DNA of 64,000 nt, taken from NCBI RefSeq assembly GCF_029836165.1, contig NZ_JAOEBG010000005.1:1-64000 (forward strand), in the 5' to 3' direction. Positions 56,093 to 64,000 of the stretch are shown one piece after another; the first letter of the stretch is position 1; each line of letters opens with the position of its first letter. Origin of the DNA: Pseudomonas sp. GD04091. GTDB lineage: Bacteria; Pseudomonadota; Gammaproteobacteria; Pseudomonadales; Pseudomonadaceae. Made by a program: the position numbers and the translations under genes. The notes under the pieces are model-generated. The model was given only the letters and a program-made list of their open reading frames with translations. It searched no databases and was not told the origin of the DNA.

Positions 56093-56420
56093 GGCATCTT
56101 CTTGGATCTTTGTTGCCAGTTGCTGGTGGTTTCGATGGTTTCATGCTTATGCGCATTCATTTGCGATGTCGAAGCCCTGTCACCTTTGCGCCCGCGCGAA
56201 AGAGCCAGAACAGTCAGCTGCAACCCACTAACTTCAAACTTCCCCCCGCTGTTGCTCTGGCTCCCCTGCGCGCGATAGTCCAGGCGCCACACGTTGCGAC
56301 TTCAGTAACTCCAGACAAACGGCTCAATTCGTTAATCCAAAAGTGATATCAGATCGCTTGCACGCCCCAAACCCCGATCTATGCTCAGGATCATCCCGTG
56401 GACACAAGGAGACCCGGCAC
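56093..56420 (+). promoter_or_regulatory. 328-base gap with candidate sigma-70 promoter
   Basis: Between gntR and the chemoreceptor I see no gene. TTGCAC at 56358-56363 and TATGCT at 56380-56385, separated by 16 bases, form a reasonable -35/-10 pair for the chemoreceptor at 56421, whose AAGGAG site follows at about 56406-56411. No sigma-28 (FliA) motif was found. Confidence 0.45.
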
Positions 56421-57740
56421 ATGTTCGAGTACCATCGCAAGTCCGATCTGGTCGAGATCCAGCGCAGCCGACAGGCCTTGGCGGGCATGCAAGCGAAGCT
56501 GGCGGCAATCAGCCGCTCCATGGCGATGATCGAGTTTGCGCCCGATGGCACCATCCTCGATGCCAACGAAAACTTCTGCAATACCATGGGCTATACCCCC
56601 GATGAAATCCGCGGCAAGCATCACCGCCTGTTCTGCGACCCCGGCTACGCCAAGAGTGCCGAGTACCAGCAGCTCTGGCGTGAGCTGGGGCAGGGCAAGG
56701 CCATCAGCGGCACCTTCGAGCGCCTGGACAAAGCCGGTCGCGAAGTCTGGCTAGAGGCCAGCTACATGCCGGTCGTCGACGAACGGCAGCAGGTGACCAG
56801 TGTGATCAAGGTGGCTTCCGACATTACCCGGCATGTGATCGAGGAACACGAGAGCGACAGTCTGCTCAAGGCGATCGGGCGGTCAATGGCGGTGATCGAA
56901 TTCACCCCGGCCGGGCGGGTGATCAAGGCCAACCAGAACTTTCTCGACACCATGGGCTACCGCCTGGAAGAGGTGGTGGGGCGCCACCACGGGCTGTTCT
57001 GCCTGCCCCAAGAGCGTGAATCGGCTACGTATCGCGAATTCTGGGCATCGCTCAACCGTGGCGAATATCACTCCCATCGCTTCGAGCGCATCAACAAGCA
57101 AGGGCAGACTGTCTACCTCGAGGCCTCCTACAACCCGATCTTCGACAACAAAGGTCGGTTATACAAAGTCGTGAAGTTCGCCAGCGACATCACCCGGCAG
57201 GTGAGTACCCAGCAGACCGCTGCCGATGCGGCTCACGCAAGCTCGGTACAGACCGATGCCTGTGCACGCAAGGGCACCCAGGTGGTACAGCAGGCGGTCG
57301 AGGTGATCGAGCAGATCTCGGCGGAGTTGAACGAGGCCGCGCGCAGCATCGATGCCGTGAGCAAGCAGTCCGACGCGATCGGTCAGATAGTCCTGACTAT
57401 CCGTGGTATTGCCGACCAGACCAACCTGTTGGCGCTCAATGCGGCAATCGAAGCGGCCCGCGCCGGCGAATACGGACGAGGTTTCGCCGTGGTCGCCGAT
57501 GAGGTGCGCAACCTGGCGGCTCGCACCAGCAAAGCCACCCTGGAGATCGTCGAGGTGGTTCGAAAGAACCATGACCTGTCGTTGACCGCGGTGGCGAGCA
57601 TGCAATCAAGCCTGACCCGTACGGGCCTGGGGGTCGAGTTGGCGAATGAGGCGGGCACCGTGATCATGGAGATACAGCAGGGATCACGGCACGTGGTGGA
57701 CGCAATCAGCCAGATCAGCTCGACCCTGCAACTGCACTGA
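56421..57740 (+). CDS. Soluble PAS-PAS chemoreceptor (BdlA-like architecture)
   Basis: Methyl-accepting chemotaxis-type protein of 439 residues with no membrane segment. Two PAS/PAC repeats (about 28-145 and 150-268) share near-identical phrases: [20 protein letters not shown] and [20 protein letters not shown], each followed by a PAC segment ending in VASDITR or FASDITR. The C-terminal signalling hairpin is canonical ([32 protein letters not shown]). There is no C-terminal CheR/CheB-binding pentapeptide. The layout and length match BdlA, the biofilm-dispersion protein of P. aeruginosa (417 residues), but I assign architecture rather than orthology. It converges on the BvgS-like kinase with a 26-base overlap. 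Confidence 0.88.
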   Translation: MFEYHRKSDLVEIQRSRQALAGMQAKLAAISRSMAMIEFAPDGTILDANENFCNTMGYTPDEIRGKHHRLFCDPGYAKSAEYQQLWRELGQGKAISGTFERLDKAGREVWLEASYMPVVDERQQVTSVIKVASDITRHVIEEHESDSLLKAIGRSMAVIEFTPAGRVIKANQNFLDTMGYRLEEVVGRHHGLFCLPQERESATYREFWASLNRGEYHSHRFERINKQGQTVYLEASYNPIFDNKGRLYKVVKFASDITRQVSTQQTAADAAHASSVQTDACARKGTQVVQQAVEVIEQISAELNEAARSIDAVSKQSDAIGQIVLTIRGIADQTNLLALNAAIEAARAGEYGRGFAVVADEVRNLAARTSKATLEIVEVVRKNHDLSLTAVASMQSSLTRTGLGVELANEAGTVIMEIQQGSRHVVDAISQISSTLQLH

Positions 57741-60700
57741 GGTTCTCGCGCAACTCCCGCTCCAGGTTCTGCAGGCTCGCCTTCAGTCGATCGAGTGCTC
57801 GCCCGATCGGTTGACCGTTGGCGATCGCCTGCTCGAGTGCTTCGCAGTCCTGTACCACGTTCCTGACCTTGAGCATCTTCGCGCCCCCCTTGACCCGGTG
57901 CACCACCGCGGCCAACGTGTCGGCCAGCGGTTGTGGGCCCAGATCGCGCAGCGCCTGCAGGTCAAGGGCATTGCTTTCGGCCAGTTGCTCCAGCAGGCGG
58001 CGGATCAGTTGGTCGTCGTCCTGGGTGAGGTGGCGCAGTTGCCCGAGGTCGAAACCGCTGGAGCCTTGCCGATCGAATGGCTGCTCCTGTGACGCCACAT
58101 CGCCTTGCGGCAGGCTGCCCCTGAGCGTGCGCAGGCTGATCGGCTTGAACAGGCATTCGTCCATGCCATTGGCCAGGCAGCGTTGGCGTTCCTCGGCCTG
58201 GGCATTGGCTGTGACGCCAATGATGCGGCAGGCTGGCAGCTTTCTCTCGAACTCCTGCGCCCGGATGCGTCGGGTCAGCTCATGGCCATCCATGACCGGC
58301 ATGCTGCAGTCGGTGATCACCACATCGAAGCGTCCCTCCTGCCACGCCGCCAGGGCGCTTCTGCCCTGGTCGGCAAGCACGACATGGTGGCCAAGGGATC
58401 TCAGCTGTTTGTCCAGCAGCAACAGATTGGCGGGATAGTCATCGACGACCAGAACCCGCAGAGGGCCTGCCCCGACCTCGCGGTTGGGCCAGGCGGTGGG
58501 TTGGGGGGCATGGGGTTCGGCGACGGCGAGCGGTAGACGAACGTCGACCTGGGTGCCCAGTCCTTCCAGGCTCTGCAGGGACAGTTGTCCTCCCATCAGC
58601 TCGCACAGCTCGCGGCTGATCACCAACCCCAGGCCTGCACCCTGGCGAGCCTGGCGACCATCGACCTGAGCAAAGGCACTGAACAGTCGGGCCTGGTCGG
58701 CCACGCTGATGCCCATGCCCGTGTCCCTGACCATGATCTCGGCCCGTACCGAGCGCTCGCCAAGCGATGCTACGGTCAGCGACACATCGATATGGCCTTT
58801 GTCGGTGAACTTGATGGCATTGCTCAGCAGGTTCGACAGCACCTGCTTGATCCGCAATGGGTCGGTGAGCACCCAGCATGGCTGGTCGGGCAGCACCGTG
58901 CGCAGGGCGATGCCCTTGAGGCGTGCGTTGGCCTCGAACACGCGCAGGGTGAGGTGCACCAGCTCGGTCAGGTCGGTTGCCTGTGGCTGCAGGGTCATAT
59001 GGCCTGATTCAATGCGTGAAATATCGAGCACGTCGCCGATCAGGTCGAGCAGACCGATAGCTGAGTCGTGGGCGGTTTCCAGGGCCTGGCTGTCGCTGCG
59101 ACCATGGCGGCTGTCCTGCATGGCCAGTTCGAGCAAGCCAATGACCGCGTTCATCGGCGTGCGGATCTCATGGCTCATGACCGCCAGGAAACGGCTCTTC
59201 GCCTGGCTGGCGCGCTCGGCGTCCTCCTTGGCCTGGCGCAGTTGTTCGAGCAGCCCGCGGCTGAGCGCCAGTTGCTCCTGCAACGCGCGTTGGGCTTCGG
59301 TGCGCTGGTGGATCAGCTTGCGCAGGTAGGTGTTCCAGAATGCCACGCCAGCCAGCAGTATCGCGGCCAGTACCAGCACCTGCAGGGCCAGGGTACGGTA
59401 GTTGCGCCAAGCGCTGTCGCTCACCACCGTGCTGGTGCGCCAGCGGTTGACCAGCTGTTCCAGTTCATCGGGCGGGATGCTCAGCAGCGCCTTGTCCAGG
59501 ATGGCCTGCAGCTGCGGCAATGCAGGGTTCACGGCAAACGCGGAAAGGGCGGGTTCGTCACTTTGCAGGCCAGCGATTCGCAAGCGCCCCTTGAACACCT
59601 GATTGATGAAGTAGGCGGCGTTGATATGCGAGCTGATCGCCACGTCGGCGGTGCCGTTGGCGACGGCTTCCATCAGTTGCAGCGGGTTCTCCACCTCCAC
59701 CGGACGCACGCCGATGACCCCCTCGAGCAGTGGTGAACCACGCAGCACGGCGACGCGCAGGCCATGCAGCGGGTGGCTGGTGGACAGCGCAGGCGCGTCC
59801 AGGCGGGTAACCAGCACCCGTGGGCTGAGCATGTAGGGACGGGTGTAGCGCAGGCGCTGGGCGCGGTATGTGCCGTAACCGATGGCGCCGATCATGTCCA
59901 CTCGGCCTTGGCTGGCCTGCTCGACCATGTCCTGGAACGATTCTGACTCGACGATCTGGAATTGCAGGCCGGTGCGCAGGCTGATGCGCTCCAGCAGGTC
60001 CAGGGCAATGCCACGCGGATGCTGCTGCGCATCGGTGAAGGTTAGGGGGGCGAGGGTGGTATTGACCATCACCTTGACTTGCCGGTGTTGCTCGATCCAG
60101 GCGCGCTCCTCGGCAGTCAGCGCGTCCAGGCGGCGGTCGAGCAGGATACTGGTGCTGCCGCTGGTCCAGCGCCGCAGGATGTTCAGCCGCTCACTGTCGG
60201 CGATGCGGCCCAGGGCCTGGTTTACCAGTGACAGGAGACGAGCATTGTCCCGGGGCAAGGCGAACGCGAAGGTACTGGCCGGCGCCTTGACGAAATGATC
60301 GACCTTGAGTACGCCCTGGTAGCCCTTGGCGATCACGTAGTCGGAGCTGATGGCATCGCCCAGGTAGGCATCGGCCTCGCCAAGGGCTACGGCCGCCACC
60401 CCTGCCAGGGTCGAGCGATAGAGGCTCAGTTGAGTGCCTGGGAACAGCTGGCGCACCGTCTGCATGGGCAGGTAGTGATCGACCATGGCCAGGCGCAGCC
60501 CGGCCAGGTCGTCCTGCAGGGAACGCGAATGACGAGTCACGATTACCGGCAGGTCATCGGCATACGGCAGGCTCAGGGCAAGCTTGGCATCGTTGGCTTC
60601 GAAGGCGTTGGATGTGCCGAGCAGGTCGATTTCCCCGGCATGCAGCGCGGCCAGGGCTCGGGCGCGGCTGGTGTAGCGGCGGACTTCGATGGGTATGCCC

Positions 60701-60978
60701 AGTTGTTCGGCGATCAGCCCTGCGTAGTCGGCGCTAAGGCCCTCATAGTCGGTCAGGCTGTTGTTGATGTCGAACGGCGGGTAGTCCGGGCGCGAACTGC
60801 CCAGTACCAGGCGTTTGCGCTCGCGCAACCACTGGCGATCGGATTCGCTCAGTGGTATCGCAGGGGCGGCGCTCAGGGCGCGTGCCAGCAAATGGCGGCT
60901 TTCGCTGGCGGAAGCGGCGAGGGCGCAGGCGGGCAGCAATCCGGCAAGCAGCAGGCACAGCAGGGTGCCCCTGATCAT
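57715..60978 (-). CDS. BvgS-like hybrid kinase: SBP-SBP-TM-HisKA-HATPase-REC-HPT
   Basis: Sensor of 1087 residues. After a signal peptide (about 1-21) two periplasmic solute-binding (SBP_bac_3, Venus flytrap) domains cover about 50-270 and 300-515. TM at about 532-552 leads to a coiled coil, HisKA ([20 protein letters not shown]), HATPase ([30 protein letters not shown]), a receiver ([16 protein letters not shown]) and a C-terminal HPT domain with the phospho-histidine in [14 protein letters not shown]. There is no PAS domain between TM and HisKA, unlike BvgS. It follows the LuxR-type regulator by 3 bases, so the four-step phosphorelay partner is clear. The ligand is likely an amino acid or small anion. 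Confidence 0.93.
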   Translation of the reverse strand: MIRGTLLCLLLAGLLPACALAASASESRHLLARALSAAPAIPLSESDRQWLRERKRLVLGSSRPDYPPFDINNSLTDYEGLSADYAGLIAEQLGIPIEVRRYTSRARALAALHAGEIDLLGTSNAFEANDAKLALSLPYADDLPVIVTRHSRSLQDDLAGLRLAMVDHYLPMQTVRQLFPGTQLSLYRSTLAGVAAVALGEADAYLGDAISSDYVIAKGYQGVLKVDHFVKAPASTFAFALPRDNARLLSLVNQALGRIADSERLNILRRWTSGSTSILLDRRLDALTAEERAWIEQHRQVKVMVNTTLAPLTFTDAQQHPRGIALDLLERISLRTGLQFQIVESESFQDMVEQASQGRVDMIGAIGYGTYRAQRLRYTRPYMLSPRVLVTRLDAPALSTSHPLHGLRVAVLRGSPLLEGVIGVRPVEVENPLQLMEAVANGTADVAISSHINAAYFINQVFKGRLRIAGLQSDEPALSAFAVNPALPQLQAILDKALLSIPPDELEQLVNRWRTSTVVSDSAWRNYRTLALQVLVLAAILLAGVAFWNTYLRKLIHQRTEAQRALQEQLALSRGLLEQLRQAKEDAERASQAKSRFLAVMSHEIRTPMNAVIGLLELAMQDSRHGRSDSQALETAHDSAIGLLDLIGDVLDISRIESGHMTLQPQATDLTELVHLTLRVFEANARLKGIALRTVLPDQPCWVLTDPLRIKQVLSNLLSNAIKFTDKGHIDVSLTVASLGERSVRAEIMVRDTGMGISVADQARLFSAFAQVDGRQARQGAGLGLVISRELCELMGGQLSLQSLEGLGTQVDVRLPLAVAEPHAPQPTAWPNREVGAGPLRVLVVDDYPANLLLLDKQLRSLGHHVVLADQGRSALAAWQEGRFDVVITDCSMPVMDGHELTRRIRAQEFERKLPACRIIGVTANAQAEERQRCLANGMDECLFKPISLRTLRGSLPQGDVASQEQPFDRQGSSGFDLGQLRHLTQDDDQLIRRLLEQLAESNALDLQALRDLGPQPLADTLAAVVHRVKGGAKMLKVRNVVQDCEALEQAIANGQPIGRALDRLKASLQNLERELRENLSAVAGSS

Positions 60979-60981
60979 GGC

Positions 60982-61596
60982 TCAGCCCACGTTGTTGCGT
61001 TTGGCCAGGTCGACCATTTCCACCAGCGATTCGGCCTTGAGCTTGTCCATGATCCGACCGCGGTAGGTGCTGATGGTCTTGGCGCTGAGGTTCATCTGTT
61101 CGCCGATCAGTTTGTTGCTCTGGCCGCTGCCAAGTCGCCTCAATACTTCCATTTCGCGATTTGACAGGCTGCCCAGTCGTTCGCTCTCGCTTTCGAGGGT
61201 GTTGCTGTTGACCGTCATCTGCGGGAAGGTCGAATAGCCCTTGACCAGGGCTTTCAAGGCGAAGACCAGGGCATCGAGGTCCTCGCCCTTGTTGACGAAC
61301 GCCGAGATGCCGGCGTCCATGCAGCGACGTACGTAAAGGTCGGCAGGCTGGCCAGTCAGGGCCATGATCCTGGGGGCAGGATCCAGGAGCTTGAGGCGCT
61401 TGATCACTTCCATGCCGTCGAGGTCCGGCAGGCCAATGTCGAGGATGACCACGTCTGCCTTGGTTTCGGCCGCCAGGCGCGCAGCTTCCTTGCCCTTGCC
61501 GGTTTCACCCATGACGGTGAAGCGCTCACGTTCAAGTAGCATGCGTACGGCGAGTCGAACAATGTGATGGTCATCGACCAACAGTACGGTTGTCAT
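60982..61596 (-). CDS. LuxR/NarL-type response regulator (BvgA/EvgA-like)
   Basis: DNA-binding regulator of 204 residues. The receiver (about 1-120) has LLVDDHHIVRLAVRMLL and the phospho-site in VVILDIGLPDLDGMEV. The LuxR HTH (about 140-200) has LSNREMEVLRRLGSGQSNKLIGEQMNL and ISTYRGRIMDKL. AGGAG precedes ATG 61596. It lies immediately upstream of the BvgS-like kinase in one operon, and the 22-bp spaced direct repeat upstream suggests autoregulation. Target genes are unknown. Confidence 0.92.
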   Translation of the reverse strand: MTTVLLVDDHHIVRLAVRMLLERERFTVMGETGKGKEAARLAAETKADVVILDIGLPDLDGMEVIKRLKLLDPAPRIMALTGQPADLYVRRCMDAGISAFVNKGEDLDALVFALKALVKGYSTFPQMTVNSNTLESESERLGSLSNREMEVLRRLGSGQSNKLIGEQMNLSAKTISTYRGRIMDKLKAESLVEMVDLAKRNNVG

Positions 61597-61709
61597 GGAT
61601 AACTCCTGTCGAGATAAGGTCCGCTTCCTGCCTTGCAAGTTGGTGCTTCCACACGGACCCACTGGGCAGCGCGAACATTACGGCGATTCAGGGGGTTTGG
61701 TAATAGCCG

Positions 61710-61751
61710 AGTATAGGCGTGTTGAAAAGCCTACCTGCATTTGTTGAAAAG
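61710..61751 (-). promoter_or_regulatory. Direct repeat and -10 upstream of the BvgA-like gene
   Basis: On the plus strand TGTTGAAAAG occurs at 61720-61729 and 61742-61751, 22 bp apart. On the minus strand these repeats lie just upstream of a TATACT -10 (61710-61715) with no good -35, the arrangement of an activator-dependent promoter. The downstream LuxR-type regulator is the obvious candidate. Confidence 0.45.
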
Positions 61752-61767
61752 GACTACAAACCACCGG

Positions 61768-62010
61768 TCAGGAGCAAGGAGCATGAACCTTGGTCACGCG
61801 CTGGCGCGAGGCCGGGTTGTTGACCAGTGCCTTGCCCGCACGGGTCGGGCGCGCGACCAGCTGTCCCCCGCAGTTGGGGCATTGGCCTTGGAAGTGCCGA
61901 TCATTGCAGGCGCGGCAGAATGTGCATTCGAACGAGCAGATCAGTGCGTCCGGGCTTTCGGCTGGCAGGTCGGCGTCGCAGCATTCGCAGTTGGGGCGTA
62001 GGTCGAGCAT
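61768..62010 (-). CDS. DUF1272 zinc-ribbon-like protein
   Basis: Protein of 80 residues, MLDLRPNCECCDADLPAESP onward, matching DUF1272. It has eight cysteines in the first two thirds (CECC, CSFECTFCRAC, CPNC), able to bind two zinc ions. The last 25 residues are basic and variable. The ATG at 62010 begins the conserved motif. Function is unknown. It is on the same strand as, but 69 bases downstream of, cobM. Confidence 0.82.
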   Translation of the reverse strand: MLDLRPNCECCDADLPAESPDALICSFECTFCRACNDRHFQGQCPNCGGQLVARPTRAGKALVNNPASRQRVTKVHAPCS

Positions 62011-62079
62011 GGCGTGGCTTCCGTCGGGAGGGGGACGCCGCAGTGTGCAACGGCGCCTGGCCAGCCGACAATCGCCACA

Positions 62080-62829
62080 TCAGCCCGGGCGGTAGAGGTG
62101 GGCGTGTCCGGCACGGTAGAGGGCGGATTCGGCAAACGGCGCGTCGCCCAGTACATGGCCGACGAGGATCAGCGCGGTGCGACGGAACCCCTTGTCCGCC
62201 ACGCGCTCGATGATGTCCGCAAGGGTGCCCTTGACCCAGTCCTGATCCGGCCAGGTCGCCCGGTGGACCACGGCGATCGGGCAATCGGGCCCGTAGTGGG
62301 GCAACAGCTGCGCGACGATGCGCTCCAGGTGCTTGACGCCCAGATGAATCGCCAGGGTGCTGCCGTGCCGGGCCAGGTCGGCCAGTTGCTCGCCGGGTGG
62401 CATGGGCGAGCTGTCGCCATAGCGGGTCAGGATGACGGTCTGAGCGATGTCGGGCAGGGTCAGTTCGCAGCCCAGCAGCGCGGCGCTGGCCGCGGTGGCC
62501 GTCACCCCGGGGATGATCTGGTGGTCGATGCCCAGTTCACGCAAATGGCGGATCTGTTCGCCAATGGCGCCGTAGAGGCTGGGGTCGCCACTGTGCACCC
62601 GGGCGACATCCTCGCCGTTGGCATGGGCTTGGCGCATGGCCGCGACGATCTGCTCCAGATGCAGCTCGGCGCTGTTGATCACGGTATGTGCGCGGTGCCC
62701 CTCCAGCACCGCGGGCGGGACCAGCGAACCGGCGTAGATGATCACCGGGCATTGCCGGATCAGGCGCTGGCCTTTGACCGTGATCAGTTCCGGGTCGCCG
62801 GGGCCGGCACCGATGAAGTAGACCGTCAT
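62080..62829 (-). CDS. cobM: Precorrin-4 C11-methyltransferase CobM
   Basis: Cobalamin biosynthesis enzyme of 249 residues that adds the C11 methyl to precorrin-4 using SAM in the aerobic pathway. The tetrapyrrole methylase fold is shown by VYFIGAGPGDPELITVKGQR, VARVHSGDPSLYGAIGEQI and IIPGVTATAASAALLGCELT. The ATG at 62829 gives the canonical start; the longer frame upstream is antisense or in other genes. It follows cobE by 26 bases in the cbtA-cobE-cobM operon. Confidence 0.93.
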   Translation of the reverse strand: MTVYFIGAGPGDPELITVKGQRLIRQCPVIIYAGSLVPPAVLEGHRAHTVINSAELHLEQIVAAMRQAHANGEDVARVHSGDPSLYGAIGEQIRHLRELGIDHQIIPGVTATAASAALLGCELTLPDIAQTVILTRYGDSSPMPPGEQLADLARHGSTLAIHLGVKHLERIVAQLLPHYGPDCPIAVVHRATWPDQDWVKGTLADIIERVADKGFRRTALILVGHVLGDAPFAESALYRAGHAHLYRPG

Positions 62830-62855
62830 TGGAGTTCCTTGCACAAAAGAGCGGA

Positions 62856-63260
62856 TTATTCGCCGATGGCCAGCGCCAGGGTAGCGCCACCCAGGACCTG
62901 GCGGGGGACATGCAGGCGTGGCTGGCCGGATGCATGAGCGGCCAGGGCCAGCGCGGTGCTCTCGGCAACGCCCCAGCAGCCGGTCTGGGCGTAGGCGCTG
63001 GCCGAACGCAGGCTGAGCAGCGGTTCGAAGGTCAGCAGGTGCCCTGCATCGAAGCACATGAAGGGCACCCCGAGGCGCTCGGCCAGGGCCAGCAGGCCTG
63101 GTTCGCGGGCCTTGGGGGCGATACTGGCGATCGCCTGCAAGGCCGAAAGCGGCAGGTCATGGCTGGCGAGTGTCTGGCGCAGCAATACCGCCAAGGTTTC
63201 CACCGGGCAACCCCGGCGGCAGCCGAAGCCGGCATACAGCACCGGCGGATGCACAGGCAT
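62856..63260 (-). CDS. cobE: Cobalamin biosynthesis protein CobE
   Basis: Protein of 134 residues of the CobE/GbiG-C family. It contains YAGFGCRRGCPVETLAVLLRQ at the N-terminus, LGVPFMCFDAGHLLTF in the centre and GCWGVAESTALALAA later. The equivalent domain of CbiG opens the precorrin lactone, although CobE itself has an uncertain role in the aerobic pathway. The ATG at 63260 overlaps the cbtA stop as ATGA, which sets the start. Confidence 0.88.
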   Translation of the reverse strand: MPVHPPVLYAGFGCRRGCPVETLAVLLRQTLASHDLPLSALQAIASIAPKAREPGLLALAERLGVPFMCFDAGHLLTFEPLLSLRSASAYAQTGCWGVAESTALALAAHASGQPRLHVPRQVLGGATLALAIGE

Positions 63261-63955
63261 CAGGCCTGGCTGGAGCGGCGATACAGCCAGGCGCTGAGCA
63301 AGCCCAGGGCCAGCCAGAACGCGGCGTTGGTCAACCAGGACGCGATCTTGAATTGAGTCGCCAGTGCTTGCGGGGCCACGCTTTCGTGCACGGCAGGCTG
63401 CGGTGCGCCGATCAGGTGTGGAATCACCAGCAGGGCCGCGCCAAGCGCCTTGAGCAGCCAGTGCCGGGCGAACACCAGCAGGGCCAGGCCGGCCGCCGTG
63501 GCGGCGGCGGTGCCGATCCACCAGGTCTGGCGTTGGCCCAGGTCGGCAGCGGCGGTGCCGGGCAGTTCCGGCGGCAGCCCGAGTGTCGGCGCCAGGCAGA
63601 ACACGGCGAAGCCGGCCAGGCCCCAGAGCGCGCCGGTAGTGACGCGGCCAGGTTCACGCAGGCTGTAGAGCGCGGCGAGGATCAGCGCGAAGCCCACCGC
63701 GACCACCAGGTTGCCACCCGTGGTGGACAGCACGCGCTGCCAGCCGTCCTCCGGGGCCCAGGCCTCGGCACTGTGTTCGTGTTCATGGGGCGTGGCGTTT
63801 TCGCCATGTTCGTGATGTTCGGCGGCAGGGGCCGCGCTTTCATAGGTTTCCGCCTGGAGAATCAGCGGCGCCACCCAGAAACTCTGCAACAAGGTCAGCA
63901 ACAGGGCCGCGAGCAGCCCGCTGAAGCCCGCGGTGCGGGCGATACGCGTGATCAT
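63260..63955 (-). CDS. cbtA: CbtA family cobalt transporter subunit
   Basis: Inner-membrane protein of 231 residues with about five hydrophobic segments. A histidine-rich loop (HHEHGENATPHEHEH, about 47-62) would bind metal. The family pattern GFALILAALYSLREPGRV and GLPPELPGTAAADLGQRQTWW is clear. CbtA with CbtB is the predicted cobalt uptake system of many B12-making bacteria and is normally controlled by a B12 riboswitch ahead of cbtB, which would lie outside this window. It is coupled to cobE by ATGA. Confidence 0.92.
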   Translation of the reverse strand: MITRIARTAGFSGLLAALLLTLLQSFWVAPLILQAETYESAAPAAEHHEHGENATPHEHEHSAEAWAPEDGWQRVLSTTGGNLVVAVGFALILAALYSLREPGRVTTGALWGLAGFAVFCLAPTLGLPPELPGTAAADLGQRQTWWIGTAAATAAGLALLVFARHWLLKALGAALLVIPHLIGAPQPAVHESVAPQALATQFKIASWLTNAAFWLALGLLSAWLYRRSSQA

Positions 63956-63965
63956 GCGGGTCTAC

Positions 63966-64000
63966 TCAGTGGCAAGGGAAGGCGGCGCTGTGGCGGGTGT
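63966..64000 (-). CDS. cbtB: CbtB C-terminus (partial)
   Basis: At the window edge the minus strand encodes RHSAAFPCH followed by TGA, the typical histidine/cysteine end of CbtB cobalt-transporter proteins. It lies directly upstream of cbtA, where cbtB normally is. Only about ten codons are visible, so the call rests on the motif and context. Confidence 0.6.
   Translation of the reverse strand, partial: TRHSAAFPCH

Overview
The window reads as the chromosome of a Pseudomonas of the P. putida/fluorescens type. The evidence is high-GC coding on both strands, tightly packed genes with GGAG-type ribosome sites, inverted pairs of the Pseudomonas REP element (GCGGGCAAGCCCGCTCCCACA type), a MuxABC-OpmB efflux operon, Pseudomonas-type DUF1652 and DUF1272 proteins, an Anr/FNR box and a Crc/Hfq-like CA motif. 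I see no rRNA, tRNA, CRISPR array, prophage or insertion sequence. The only recombinase gene stands alone.

Layout. 1-5.2 kb holds a TetR regulator divergent from a MATE exporter across two operators, a frameshifted cupin gene, a LysE exporter divergent from a GlxA-type AraC regulator, and a secreted CAP-domain protein. 5.2-9.1 kb holds a TonB-dependent siderophore receptor, a SleB-like cell-wall hydrolase and an AEC transporter. 9.1-16.3 kb is a signalling island: a single-domain receiver divergent from a five-gene operon of triple-receiver hybrid kinase, CheR, receiverless CheB, receiver-kinase and receiver. 16.4-20 kb has an aromatic aminotransferase, an HAAAP permease and thiol peroxidase, separated by REP pairs and terminators. 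20.2-29.2 kb is the muxABC-opmB tripartite RND pump operon.

29.2-31.1 kb has an ECF sigma factor, its RskA-type anti-sigma factor and a DUF3455 secreted protein. 31.1-36.9 kb has a winged-helix/TolB-like/TPR regulator divergent from an NmrA-like oxidoreductase, periplasmic cupin and EmrAB-type pump. 37-42.8 kb has an alpha/beta hydrolase, small lipoprotein, MHYT-GGDEF-EAL protein, DUF1652 protein, PLP aminotransferase and DUF1345 membrane protein. 42.8-47.6 kb has NnrS with an Anr box, a lone tyrosine recombinase, an orphan gspG-gspF pair and a lytic transglycosylase.

47.8-52.4 kb carries two tandemly duplicated sensor kinases and one sigma-54 response regulator whose GAFTGA motif reads GAFTDA. 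The second kinase is preceded by an AT-rich spacer with a well-matched sigma-54 promoter. 52.8-56.1 kb is the gluconate locus (gntT, gntK, gntR), with a 14-bp palindromic operator in front of each gene. 56.4-61.8 kb has a soluble PAS-PAS chemoreceptor of BdlA architecture converging on a BvgS-like kinase with its LuxR-type regulator. The window ends in a cobalamin/cobalt operon on the minus strand (cbtB fragment, cbtA, cobE, cobM).

The overall theme is environmental sensing and export. About a third of the window is two-component, chemotaxis-like or c-di-GMP signalling, and three efflux systems are present. No single element is clearly a new system. The best candidates for undescribed biology are the kinase-CheR-CheB operon, the duplicated-kinase/sigma-54 circuit and the winged-helix-TPR regulator with its 11-bp phased repeats.
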